From Micromonospora sp. MW-13 (GTDB taxonomy: Bacteria > Actinomycetota > Actinomycetes > Mycobacteriales > Micromonosporaceae), in NCBI RefSeq assembly GCF_003434305.1, contig NZ_QKKX01000009.1, positions 62,001 to 126,000 of the forward strand: a stretch of 64,000 nt of DNA, written 5' to 3'. The notes under the pieces are model-generated. The model did no database searches, was not told the origin of the DNA, and was given only the letters and a program-made list of their open reading frames with translations. Shown one piece after another: positions 34,598 through 42,904 of this stretch. Every line of letters begins with the position of its first letter. Position 1 is the stretch's first letter. Both the position numbers and the translations under genes were made by a program.

Positions 34598-35083
34598 GTG
34601 TCCGAGCTTTCCCTGCTGGTGGAGCCAGCAGCGGCCGTTTCCGCCGAACGGGTCGACGAGTTGGCCCACGGGCTCGCGGAGGATCTACGGACCGTGCGGG
34701 GGCTGCGGGTCGCGCACGCCCAGTCCCCGGTCACCACCCACGGCAAGTCCCAGCAGGCCTGGGAGCTGGGCATGTTGGTGGTCGGCGGCGTCTTCTCCGC
34801 GACCACGATGCGGACGATCGCGCTGATCGCGGTGGCCTACGCCGACCGGGCGAAGGCACGTTCCATCCGGCTGCGCCGGGGCGACGGCGAGCTGGTGATC
34901 AGCGGGTCGACGAAGGTCGACGAGGCACTGGTGACGCAACTGGCCGCGTTGCTGGGCGCGGACCCCGGCGCCGGGGCGTCCGCCGCCGCGCTGCCCCCGG
35001 GGGCCACGGCTGGCGCCGCCGCGCTGCCCCCCGGGTCCGCCGACGGCGCCGGTGCCGCCCGGGGCGGGTCACCCCGGGGCTGA
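34598..35083 (+). CDS. EACC1-like effector-associated protein
   Basis: A 161-residue protein resembling the effector-associated constant component EACC1 described from actinobacterial conflict systems. Its core has an N-terminal helix (RVDELAHGLAEDLRTVRG), a hydrophobic Gly-rich segment (ELGMLVVGGVFSATTM) with a helix (IALIAVAYADRAKA) and a terminal strand pair (SIRLRRGDGELVISG). The C-terminal 35 residues are a low-complexity AAALPPG repeat. GTG 34598 is five bases after GGGAGG; GTG 34592 would overlap that Shine-Dalgarno. It lies 3 bp upstream of the caspase-ATPase gene and is surely co-expressed. Such proteins are thought to link sensors to effectors, which is inference here. Confidence 0.7.
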   Translation: MSELSLLVEPAAAVSAERVDELAHGLAEDLRTVRGLRVAHAQSPVTTHGKSQQAWELGMLVVGGVFSATTMRTIALIAVAYADRAKARSIRLRRGDGELVISGSTKVDEALVTQLAALLGADPGAGASAAALPPGATAGAAALPPGSADGAGAARGGSPRG

Positions 35084-35086
35084 CCG

Positions 35087-38000
35087 GTGGGACAGCGACG
35101 GGCCCTGCTGATCGCCAACGACCGCTACATCGACGAGTCGCTGAGCAACCTGTTCTCGCCCCGCCAGGAGGCGCGGGACCTGCTGAGCCTGCTGGCCGAC
35201 CCCGACGTGGGCGCCTTCGACCACACCGAACTGCTGGAGAACGAGTCGAAGAGCACCATCGAGCGGGCCCTTGAGGCGATGCTGCGGGCCGCCGGCCCGG
35301 AGGATCTCGTCCTGCTCTACTTCTCCGGCCACGGTCTGCGCAGCGGCAAGAAGGGCCGGCTCTACCTGGCGGTGGCCAACACCGAACGGGACCGCCTGCT
35401 GTCGACGTCCGTGTCCGCGTCCCTCATCCGGGAACTGCTGGACGAGTCCGACGCGGCCAGCTCCGTGCTCCTACTCGACTGCTGCTACAGCGGGGCGTTC
35501 GAGGGGCACGGCCTGAAGACCGTCGACGACCTGGCCATCGACGGCGAGCTGCACGCGGGCAACGGCCGGTACGTCATCACCGCCACCAACTCGGTGGAGC
35601 GGGCCGACGACGGCCGGCCGGCGTCCGAGACGTCCCCGGGGCGTCGCTCGGCCTTCACGGAGACGGTCATCCAGGGGCTGAGTACCGGCGCCGCCGACCT
35701 GACCGGCCAGGGCCGGATCACCCCCGACGACCTGGCCCGGTACGTGCGGATGGAGCTGCCCCGGCGGACCACCACCCAGTCGCCGTGCCAGTTCGGGCAG
35801 GTCAGCGACGACATCCACATCGCGCTGTCCCGGGACGGGCAGCACCGCCAGTGGCCGCGACGCGACCAGCGGGCCCTCCGGCTCGGTGACCTGCTCGGTG
35901 CGCTGGAACCCACCGACGACGTGAAGCTCTGCGCGGTCGACTGGCGGCGGCGCGGGCTGCTGCGGGTGCCGGTCGGCCAGGCCCACCGGGTCGACCAGCC
36001 CGCCGGGGAGCCGGTCTGGCTCGACCTCGCCTCCGCCGAGGGGCACCTCCTCGTGGTCGGGCGCACCGGCACCGGCAAGACGTCCCTGTTGCGGACCGTC
36101 ATCGGCGGGCTCGCGCTCACCCACACCCACGACGAGGTGGCGTTCTACTGCCTGGAGTCCGGGGGGAACCTGCTCGGGTCGATGAGCAGGCTGCCGCACG
36201 TCCGCGAGGTCCTCGGTGACGACCAGGTCGCCGAGGTCGCCAAGCTGCTGGACGACCTGGAACAGGAGGTGCTGGGCCGCAAGCAGTTGTTCCGCCGGCA
36301 CGGGCTGGAGTCGCCGTCGAGCCTGCGGGCCAGCCGGGCCACCCTCGGCGCCGGCCCGCACCCGGACGTCTTCCTGGTGGTGGATCGCTGGCAGGACTTC
36401 GCCACCCTGCTGCCCGACTTCACCGCGCGGGTGGTCGACCTGGCCAACAAGGGCCTGGGGTACGGCGTGCACGTCGCCGTGGTCGAGCGGAGCTGGCGGG
36501 TGATCCCCGAGGAACTGCTCGAACTTCCCCAGACCCGGATCGAGACCCGGCTGTCCCAGCCGCAGGAGTCGCGGATCAACCCCGACCAGGCGGCCCGGCT
36601 GCCGATGAACCTGCCGGGCTGGGCCCTGCACGGCCGGCGTACCTTCCGCATCGCCCTGCCCGACCTGGCCCCCGGCGCCGCCGATCCCGCCGCCGCGCTT
36701 GGCGGCGCGGGCCCGGAGGGCGTGGCCGCGATGGTGGCGCTGATCGCCGAGGCGTGGGCCGGTGCGGAGCCGGGTGTCCGGTCGGGCGGGACCACCCCGG
36801 ACGGCCGGCGGCAGCCCGGGGAACGGCCGGACGACCTGCTGACCACCCTCGGCCTCCCGGACTACCGCGCGCTGTCCGCCTACGCCGGGGCCGACGCGCC
36901 GTTGGGCGCGGAGCACCTGCGGGTGCCGATCGGCGTCGACCCGGCCGGCGCGCCGGTGCTGCTCGACCTCAAGGAGGCGGCCCGGGGCGGGATGGGGCCG
37001 CACGGGCTGCTGATCGGGGCCACCGGCTCCGGCAAGAGCGAGTTGCTGCGGACCATCGTGGTGGCGCTCGCGGCCCGGCACTCCTCGGCCCGGCTCAACC
37101 TCGTCCTGATCGATTTCAAGGGCGGGGCGACCTTCGCGGCGCTGAGCGAGCTGCCGCACGTCAGCGCCGTGATCACCAATCTCGCCGACGACCTCTCGCT
37201 GGTCGACCGGATGGCCGACGCGCTCTCCGGGGAGGTGCAGCGCCGGCAGGAGCTGCTGCGCGCCGCCGGCTGCGGTAGCTGGTGGGACTACGAGCAGGCC
37301 AGGGCGGCCGGGCGGCCGTTGCGGGAGTTGCCGGTGCTGCTGGTCGTCTGCGACGAGTTCTCCGAGCTGCTGACCGCCCGGCCCGACTTCATCGACGTCT
37401 TCGTGCAGATCGGGCGGCTCGGCCGGTCGCTGGGCATCCACCTGCTGCTGGCCAGCCAGCGGCTGGAGGAGGGCCGGCTGCGCGGGCTCGACATCCACCT
37501 GTCGTACCGGATCGGGCTGCGGACGTTCTCCGCGATGGAGAGCCGGGCGGTGCTGGGCAACTCCGACGCGTACGAGCTGCCGAACGCGCCGGGGCACGGC
37601 TACCTGAAGTCGGACAGCACCACCATGACCCGGTTCCGGGCCACGTACGTCTCCGGCCCGCTCGGTGCCCGCGACCGCGACGGCGAGCCGCTGCCCATGG
37701 AGCTCGCCGGGCGGGACGTCACGAGCATCCTGGTGGCCCGGCTCCGGGAGGTCGGGCCGCCCGCGCACCAGGTCTGGCTGCCGCCGCTGGCCGAGTCGCC
37801 GGGCATCGGCGAGCTGCTGGGGCCGCTGGCTGTCGACCCGGAGCACGGCCTGCGGCCCTTCGAACGGGATCACCGGGCCCCGCTCACCGTCCCCGTCGGT
37901 GTCGTCGACAACCCCCGGGAGCAGCGCCGCGACCCGCTGGTGGTCGAGCTCTCCGCCGCCGGCGGCAACGTCGTGGTGGTCGGCGCGCCGCTGTCCGGCA

Positions 38001-39439
38001 AGAGCACCCTGCTGCGGACGCTGGTCGCCGCCCTGGCGCTCACCCACACCCCGCGCGAGGTGCAGTTCTTCTGCCTCGACCTGGGCGGCGCCCTGGGTGG
38101 CCTCACGGGGCTGCCGCACCTGTCCGGGATCGCCGGCCGGCGGGACGCCGAGACGGTCCGCCGGACGGTGGCCGAGGTGGAGGGCGTCCTGGAGGCGCGG
38201 GAGACGCTGTTCCGGTCGCACGGGCTCGCCATGGCCGGCTACCGGCGGCGGCGCGCGGGCGGCGAGTTCGCCGACGACCCGTACGGCGACGTGTTCCTCG
38301 TGGTCGACGACTGGCACACCCTGCGCCAGGAGTACGAGGAGCTGGAGGCCGTGGTGACCCGGATGGCGGAGCGCGGGCTGGGGTTCGGGGTGCACGTGGT
38401 GCTCAGCGCCGGCCGGTGGATGGACCTCCGGCCCGTGTTGCGGGACCTGCTCGGGACCCGGCTGGAACTGCGGCTCGGCGACCCGACCGACTCCTACCTC
38501 GACCGCCGGGCGGCGGCCCAGGTGCCCGTCAACTCGCCCGGCCGGGGCTTGTCCCCGGACCGGCTCCAGTCGCTCGCCGCGCTGCCCCGCGTCGACGGCC
38601 GGCGGGACGTCGAGGACCTCGCCGACGCCACGGCCGAGCTGGTGGAACGGGTCGCCGGGGCGTGGCCCGGCCCGCCGGCGCCGCAGGTGCGGTTGCTGCC
38701 ACGTGAGCTGCCGGTGGCCGAGTTGGAGCGGGCGGTCGGCCCGGTGGCGGCCGGGTTGCCGATCGGGCTGGACGAAGCGACCCTCGCCCCGGTCCTGCTC
38801 GACCTGGAGACCGAGCCGCACCTGGTCGTCTTCGGCGACCCGGAGTGCGGCAAGACCAACCTGCTCCGGCTCATCGTCCGGCAGCTCGTCGCGCGGCAGA
38901 CCCCGGAACAGGCCCGGGTGGTCGTCGCCGACTACCGGCGCGGGCTGCTCGACGCCGTCGAGAGCGAGCACCTGCTCGAGTTCGCCCCGTCCAACCAGGT
39001 GTTCGCCCAGTCGCTGGAATCGATCTCCACCGCCCTGCGCAACCGGCTGCCGGGCGGTGACGTCACCCCCGCCCAGCTACGCGACCGGAGCTGGTGGCGG
39101 GGGCCGGACCTCTACCTCGTGGTCGACGACTACGACCTGGTCGCCTCGGCCGGCAACAACCCGCTCACCGCCCTGGTCGAGCTGCTGCCCCAGGCCAGGG
39201 ACATCGGCCTGCACCTGATCGTCGCCCGGCGGATGGGTGGCGCCGCCCGGGCGCTCTACGACCCGGTGCTGCAACGCCTGCGGGAACTGAGCTCGCCCGG
39301 CCTGATGATGTCGGGCAGCCCGGAGGAGGGGCAGATCCTGGGTACCCTGCGACCCCGCCCGCTGCCACCCGGGCGGGGGATCCTGGTCCGGCGCAAGCAG
39401 GGCCGCCAGATGGTCCAGACTGCGCTCGCCCGGCCCTGA
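35087..39439 (+). CDS. Caspase-like protease fused to four FtsK/EccC-type P-loop modules
   Basis: A 1450-residue protein. Residues about 1-245 form a caspase-like (C14) domain with His82 in YFSGHG and Cys133 in DCCYSG as the catalytic dyad. Four FtsK/SpoIIIE-type modules follow, with P-loops near 325 (GRTGTGKT), 644 (GATGSGKS), 966 (GAPLSGKS) and 1250 (GDPECGKT). Only the second has a canonical Walker B with acidic pair (VVCDEFSELL) plus LIDFKGG; in the others it reads VVDRWQD, VVDDWHT and VVDDYDL. Repeated FtsK modules are the design of the type VII secretion ATPases EccC/EssC, but no EccC membrane anchor is visible. Coupling of a protease to such a motor is unusual; proteolysis on activation, secretion or DNA/protein translocation are all possible. 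Confidence 0.85.
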   Translation: MGQRRALLIANDRYIDESLSNLFSPRQEARDLLSLLADPDVGAFDHTELLENESKSTIERALEAMLRAAGPEDLVLLYFSGHGLRSGKKGRLYLAVANTERDRLLSTSVSASLIRELLDESDAASSVLLLDCCYSGAFEGHGLKTVDDLAIDGELHAGNGRYVITATNSVERADDGRPASETSPGRRSAFTETVIQGLSTGAADLTGQGRITPDDLARYVRMELPRRTTTQSPCQFGQVSDDIHIALSRDGQHRQWPRRDQRALRLGDLLGALEPTDDVKLCAVDWRRRGLLRVPVGQAHRVDQPAGEPVWLDLASAEGHLLVVGRTGTGKTSLLRTVIGGLALTHTHDEVAFYCLESGGNLLGSMSRLPHVREVLGDDQVAEVAKLLDDLEQEVLGRKQLFRRHGLESPSSLRASRATLGAGPHPDVFLVVDRWQDFATLLPDFTARVVDLANKGLGYGVHVAVVERSWRVIPEELLELPQTRIETRLSQPQESRINPDQAARLPMNLPGWALHGRRTFRIALPDLAPGAADPAAALGGAGPEGVAAMVALIAEAWAGAEPGVRSGGTTPDGRRQPGERPDDLLTTLGLPDYRALSAYAGADAPLGAEHLRVPIGVDPAGAPVLLDLKEAARGGMGPHGLLIGATGSGKSELLRTIVVALAARHSSARLNLVLIDFKGGATFAALSELPHVSAVITNLADDLSLVDRMADALSGEVQRRQELLRAAGCGSWWDYEQARAAGRPLRELPVLLVVCDEFSELLTARPDFIDVFVQIGRLGRSLGIHLLLASQRLEEGRLRGLDIHLSYRIGLRTFSAMESRAVLGNSDAYELPNAPGHGYLKSDSTTMTRFRATYVSGPLGARDRDGEPLPMELAGRDVTSILVARLREVGPPAHQVWLPPLAESPGIGELLGPLAVDPEHGLRPFERDHRAPLTVPVGVVDNPREQRRDPLVVELSAAGGNVVVVGAPLSGKSTLLRTLVAALALTHTPREVQFFCLDLGGALGGLTGLPHLSGIAGRRDAETVRRTVAEVEGVLEARETLFRSHGLAMAGYRRRRAGGEFADDPYGDVFLVVDDWHTLRQEYEELEAVVTRMAERGLGFGVHVVLSAGRWMDLRPVLRDLLGTRLELRLGDPTDSYLDRRAAAQVPVNSPGRGLSPDRLQSLAALPRVDGRRDVEDLADATAELVERVAGAWPGPPAPQVRLLPRELPVAELERAVGPVAAGLPIGLDEATLAPVLLDLETEPHLVVFGDPECGKTNLLRLIVRQLVARQTPEQARVVVADYRRGLLDAVESEHLLEFAPSNQVFAQSLESISTALRNRLPGGDVTPAQLRDRSWWRGPDLYLVVDDYDLVASAGNNPLTALVELLPQARDIGLHLIVARRMGGAARALYDPVLQRLRELSSPGLMMSGSPEEGQILGTLRPRPLPPGRGILVRRKQGRQMVQTALARP

Positions 39440-39484
39440 ATCCCGGCCCGCGCCCACCGGCGCGCGGGTCGAGGGGAGCCGGGG

Positions 39485-40018
39485 TCAGCGCGGCGGCGAG
39501 ACGGTGGCGATCAGGTCGGCGGCCCGCGACTCCACCGCGTCGAGGCGGGCCAGCGCCGTCACGACGGTGGCCGAGAGGCGACGGGCGAGCGCCCGTACCG
39601 CCATGGTCGGCACGGCGGTGGTCGGCGAGGTGACCGTGCCGTCCGGCGCGACGACCAGCCCGGCGCGGTGCGCCTGCGCGACGGCCTCCCGCACTGTCCG
39701 GCGGGCCAGCGTCCAGCCGTCGGCGCGGGCGGCCAGCGCCTCCGCGACGATCCGGTACGTCTCGTGGGCCTCCTCCAGGCGGTGGACCAGCCGGCGCAGC
39801 CGCTCGTCGCACTCGTCCCGGCCCTCGCCCGCGCGCCAGTGCTCGGGCAGGGCTCGCTGCACCTGGCTGAGCTCCTCCGCCGCGGCCCGCGCCGTGCGGG
39901 CAGCCTCCCACCACCGCGCGTCCCCGCCGGCCTCCGCCGGGGGCCGGTCGCCGGTCAGCCACTGCCAGCGGCGGTCGGCATCGGTGCTGGCCGGTGCCGC
40001 CGGCCCGCTACCGGTCAT
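39485..40018 (-). CDS. Helical protein, possibly WXG100-like
   Basis: A 177-residue, Ala-rich helical protein. A central W-R-A-G turn (EHWRAGEG) lies between two long helices (WWEAARTARAAAEELSQVQ and LRRLVHRLEEAHETYRIVAEALAA), which resembles the helix-turn-helix hairpin of WXG100 proteins, though the exact WxG is not present. The C-terminal helix is LARRLSATVVTALARLD. It overlaps the EspC-like gene by 11 bp and faces the caspase-ATPase gene. A role as secreted or chaperone partner of that ATPase is inferred from position and shape only. Confidence 0.5.
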   Translation of the reverse strand: MTGSGPAAPASTDADRRWQWLTGDRPPAEAGGDARWWEAARTARAAAEELSQVQRALPEHWRAGEGRDECDERLRRLVHRLEEAHETYRIVAEALAARADGWTLARRTVREAVAQAHRAGLVVAPDGTVTSPTTAVPTMAVRALARRLSATVVTALARLDAVESRAADLIATVSPPR

Positions 40019-40343
40019 CGGGTCGGTCCCGGGCCAGCGCGGCGAACTGCTCCGCCACGATCTCGTCGATGGCGGTCACCGAGCCCGCCACGACCCGCAT
40101 CAGGTCGGCGACCTGTCGCGTCTCGGCGGCGAGCTGGCGCAGCCCGGCGGCGACTGCTTCCCCGGGCTCGGCCGGTGACCCGCCGGCCGCCCGGGGGCGC
40201 CCGGCCGCGCGGCCGGGGGTGGTGGGCCCGTCCCCGGTGGCCGGTGGCGCGGCGGCGGCGAGATCGTCGGCCACCAGCCCGACGATCTCCGCCAGCCGGG
40301 CGAGGCCAGCCTCGTCCACGTCGAGCGAGGTGTACCTGCGCAC
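40008..40343 (-). CDS. EspC-like type VII secretion-associated small protein
   Basis: A 111-residue helical protein. It starts SLDVDEAGLARLAEIVGLVADDLA and ends with QLAAETRQVADLMRVVAGSVTAIDEIVAEQF, separated by a Gly/Pro-rich linker. Two such helices with a DxxGL start are characteristic of the EspC/type VII secretion target family (DUF2580-like). The GTG at 40343 follows GGGAGG by six bases. It is the first gene of a leftward pair with the 177-residue helical protein, convergent with the caspase-ATPase gene. The assignment is by pattern, not by search. Confidence 0.55.
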   Translation of the reverse strand: MRRYTSLDVDEAGLARLAEIVGLVADDLAAAAPPATGDGPTTPGRAAGRPRAAGGSPAEPGEAVAAGLRQLAAETRQVADLMRVVAGSVTAIDEIVAEQFAALARDRPDDR

Positions 40344-40406
40344 GGCGTCCTCCCGTCACGGCCCGCGGCCAGTCTAGCGGTAGAGGACCGGCCCGGCACT
40401 GCCTGC

Positions 40407-40451
40407 GTCAACCTGAGGTTGACGATGGGGCGTCGTCAACCTAGAGTTGAC
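40407..40451 (+). promoter_or_regulatory. Promoter with two GTCAACCT-type palindromic operators
   Basis: A perfect 17-bp palindrome (GTCAACCT-G-AGGTTGAC) lies at 40407-40423 and a near copy (GTCAACCT-A-GAGTTGAC) at 40435-40451, centre to centre 28 bp. TTGACG (40419-40424) and TAGAGT (40442-40447) fit a -35 and -10 with a 17-base spacer, and each overlaps one palindrome. The predicted start of transcription falls at the ATG at 40454 and there is no Shine-Dalgarno, which suggests a leaderless mRNA. The downstream protein has an HTH and is the likely ligand of the operators. Confidence 0.7.
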
Positions 40452-40453
40452 GC

Positions 40454-41179
40454 ATGACGAATCCTGTCCAGATGACCACTTCGATCCGGCTCGACGACCT
40501 CATCGCGGCGATCAAGAAGGCCCACACCGACGCCCTCGACCAGCTCTCCGGGGCGGTCGTGGTGGCCGACCACCTCGGCGACGTCGCCGACCACCTGATC
40601 GGCCACTTCGTCGACCAGGCCCGCCGTTCGGGCGCGTCCTGGACCGAGATCGGCCGCAGCATGGGGGTGAGCAAGCAGGCGGCACAGAAGAGGTTCGTGC
40701 CGAGGGCGTCCACCGAGCCGTCGACCCTCGACCCCAACCGCGGGTTCGGCAACTTCACGCCGCGGGCCCGCAACGTGGTGATGGCCGGCCAGGAGGCCGC
40801 CCGCGCCGCCGGCAACGCCGAGATCCGCCCCGAGCACCTGGTGCTCGGGCTGCTCAGCGAGCCCGACGGCCTGGGCGCGCGGGCGATCGTCGCCCAGGGC
40901 GTACCGCTGGAGCGGGTGCGGGAGGCCGCGACCGTGACCCTGCCGGCTCCGGCCGGGGCGGTGCCCGACCTGATCCCGTACGACAGCGGCGCCAAAAAGG
41001 CACTCGAACTCACCATGCGGGAGGCGCTGCGGCTCGGCCACCAGCACGTCGGCACCGAGCACGTCCTGCTGGGCCTGCTGGAACTGGAGAACGGCGCCGG
41101 CGTGCTCACCGGCCTCGGCGTGGACGGGGCCGCCGTCGAGGCCACCGTCGCCGAGGCTCTCGCCGCCGCGCAGGAGTAG
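40454..41179 (+). CDS. Clp-N domain protein with N-terminal helix-turn-helix
   Basis: A 241-residue protein. The first ~90 residues contain an HTH (TEIGRSMGVSKQAAQKRF). Residues about 100-240 form two Clp N-terminal repeats, as in ClpC: FTPRARNVVMAGQEAAR with IRPEHLVLGLL, and TMREALRLGHQHVGTEHVLLGLLE. There is no AAA+ domain, so it is not a chaperone itself. Clp-N domains bind adaptor or substrate proteins; coupling one to an HTH suggests a transcription factor whose activity depends on protein quality or a Clp partner. The two palindromes immediately upstream suggest autoregulation. Translation probably starts at the first base of a leaderless mRNA. Confidence 0.8.
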   Translation: MTNPVQMTTSIRLDDLIAAIKKAHTDALDQLSGAVVVADHLGDVADHLIGHFVDQARRSGASWTEIGRSMGVSKQAAQKRFVPRASTEPSTLDPNRGFGNFTPRARNVVMAGQEAARAAGNAEIRPEHLVLGLLSEPDGLGARAIVAQGVPLERVREAATVTLPAPAGAVPDLIPYDSGAKKALELTMREALRLGHQHVGTEHVLLGLLELENGAGVLTGLGVDGAAVEATVAEALAAAQE

Positions 41180-41181
41180 GA

Positions 41182-41220
41182 AGGGCCCCTCCCGCGTCCT
41201 CGGGGCGGGGGAGGGGCCCT
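41182..41220 (+). terminator. Rho-independent hairpin after the Clp-N gene
   Basis: AGGGCCCCTCCC and GGGAGGGGCCCT form a 12-bp GC-rich stem starting three bases after the stop codon, with a loop of about 15 bases. It separates the Clp-N gene from the convergent gene at 41270. Confidence 0.8.
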
Positions 41221-41269
41221 GCGCGCCGCCGCCCGCCGTCCTGACCACTGGCGGGCGGGGGCAGGGGCG

Positions 41270-41809
41270 TCAGGAGGCCGTGGCCGCCGTGGTGGTCGCG
41301 GCGGGGAAGTCGTAGCGGAGCGCGTGCTCGGGGTCGGCCGGGTCGACCTGCCGGATACCGGCGTCGGCGAGCCGCTTGTTGACCTCGTCGAGCTGCTCGC
41401 GGACCAGCCGGGCCTCCTCCTCGGTGACCCGGCCCCGGTGCGGCCTGCCGGCGTACTCGATGGTGCCGTAGTCCGGCTTGTCGGCGGCCTTGCGGGCCTT
41501 GGGCGGGCGGACCCGCTCGGCGGTCTTCAGCAGTTGGGCCATCGGCACGTCGGTGGCCATCGCGTCGAACTCGCTGGCGGTCAGCACCACCCGGCGGGGC
41601 TCGCCGCCGCCGTGGCGGTCGTGGATCTCCACCACCGCGACGTCCAGCGCGGCGTCGTCGATGCTCTCCACCTCGGCCGTGGTGGCGTCGAGCTGCACGG
41701 GGCCGGCGACCAGGTCGGGGTGCTCCAGCACCACGACGCGGACCACCTCGTCGTCCGGCCGCAGAACGGTGCCGCTGAAGTCGGAGACGTGGATCGTCTT
41801 CTTGCCCAT
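41270..41809 (-). CDS. Hypothetical conserved protein
   Basis: A 179-residue protein of unknown family. It starts with a beta-rich part (KTIHVSDFSGTVLRPDDEVVRVVVLEHPD), has a central strand-helix segment (RRVVLTASEFDAMATDVP) and an acidic helix EEEARLVREQLDEVNKRLADAG. No signal peptide, membrane segment or catalytic motif is visible. Lsr2-like proteins share a short basic-acidic layout, but the expected Lsr2 motifs are absent. It faces the terminator of the Clp-N gene and diverges from nfi. Confidence 0.6.
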   Translation of the reverse strand: MGKKTIHVSDFSGTVLRPDDEVVRVVVLEHPDLVAGPVQLDATTAEVESIDDAALDVAVVEIHDRHGGGEPRRVVLTASEFDAMATDVPMAQLLKTAERVRPPKARKAADKPDYGTIEYAGRPHRGRVTEEEARLVREQLDEVNKRLADAGIRQVDPADPEHALRYDFPAATTTAATAS

Positions 41810-41958
41810 GCGCTGAGCTTCTCCTGTCGATGACCGGAATTTCGGACCAGAAGAAGTTACCCGACAGGTGTGCGAAAACCCGGGCTGGGCCGGGCCGGGT
41901 GTGTCGCCGCCCGGCGTTGGCCGTTGCGCCCTCGGGAACGGTGGGCCAGGCTCGCCCC

Positions 41959-42693
41959 ATGACCGACACGTCGACCGGTTGTGGCCTCGACCGGCCCCAA
42001 CCCGGTGAGGACCGAAGGGGAGCGGTGACCGGTTCCCGGCCGCGCACCGAGGCCGAGGCGCTCGCCGTACAGGACCGGTTGCGCCCCCTCGCCGACCTGG
42101 TCGGGCCGGGTCCCACCGCGCCCGCGACGGTGGCCGGCCTGGACGTCGCGTACGCCGAGAGCGGCGACCGGCTCGCGGCGGCCGTCACCGTGCTGGATGC
42201 CCGGACGCTGGCCGTGGTGGACCGGGCGGTCGGCGTGGGGCGGCCCGCCTTTGCCTACGTCCCGGGGCTGTTCGCCTTCCGGGAACTGCCCGCGCTGCTG
42301 GACGCGCTGGAGAAGCTGACCGTCCGCCCGGAGCTGCTGGTCTGCGACGGGCACGGGCTGGCCCACCCGCGCCGGTTCGGGCTCGCCTGCCACCTGGGCG
42401 TGGTCACCGGGCTGCCGGCGATCGGGGTGGGCAAGACGCCGCTGGTCGGCGAGTGGGAGCCGCCGGCCGTCGGGCGGGGCGCCTGGTCGCCCCTGCGTGA
42501 CGGCGGGGAGGTGGTGGGCCGGGTGCTGCGCACCCGGGACGGGGTGAAACCGGTCTTCGTCAGCGTCGGGCACCGGATGGGCCTGGACAACGCCTGCGCC
42601 CGGGTGCTCGCGCTCACGCCGAGGTACCGGCTGCCGGAGACCACCCGCACCGCCGACCGGCTCTGCCGCGAGGCGCTGGCCGCCGCCCGCTGA
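41959..42693 (+). CDS. nfi: Endonuclease V
   Basis: Endonuclease V cuts DNA at the second phosphodiester 3' of hypoxanthine and other deaminated bases, for alternative excision repair. The protein has the family motifs: GLDVAY (first acidic residue), FAYVPGLFAFRELPALL, VCDGHGLAHPRRFGLACHLG (second acidic cluster) and IGVGKTPL. The C-terminal VSVGHRMGLDNA and LALTPRYRLPE segments also match. The ATG at 41959 gives 244 residues; a GTG at 42025 next to GGGGAG gives 222, closer to the usual length, and may be the true start. It is transcribed alone. Confidence 0.88.
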   Translation: MTDTSTGCGLDRPQPGEDRRGAVTGSRPRTEAEALAVQDRLRPLADLVGPGPTAPATVAGLDVAYAESGDRLAAAVTVLDARTLAVVDRAVGVGRPAFAYVPGLFAFRELPALLDALEKLTVRPELLVCDGHGLAHPRRFGLACHLGVVTGLPAIGVGKTPLVGEWEPPAVGRGAWSPLRDGGEVVGRVLRTRDGVKPVFVSVGHRMGLDNACARVLALTPRYRLPETTRTADRLCREALAAAR

Positions 42694-42904
42694 CGGCCCG
42701 CCGCCTGCCCGGCCCGGTCCGGGGCGCCCCGCCCGCCGCCGTCCGGCTCGCCCCGACCTCCGCCGGCCCCTACGGCGTCCGCTCGGGCGGCTGTCGGCGC
42801 CGGGTTCCGTAACGCGGAGCACATACGGAGCGCTCGACGAACGACCGGGTCCCGCACCCGGTAGTAACCTGACCCGCGGACCCCACCCGGGGAGGAACGG
42901 CGAG

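Noticed and set aside
35471..38971. Very long open frame (about 1166 codons) on the minus strand opposite the caspase-ATPase gene
   Set aside because: It is rich in Arg, Pro, Gln and His with no motif and mirrors the GC3 pattern of the plus-strand gene, as expected for an antisense shadow.
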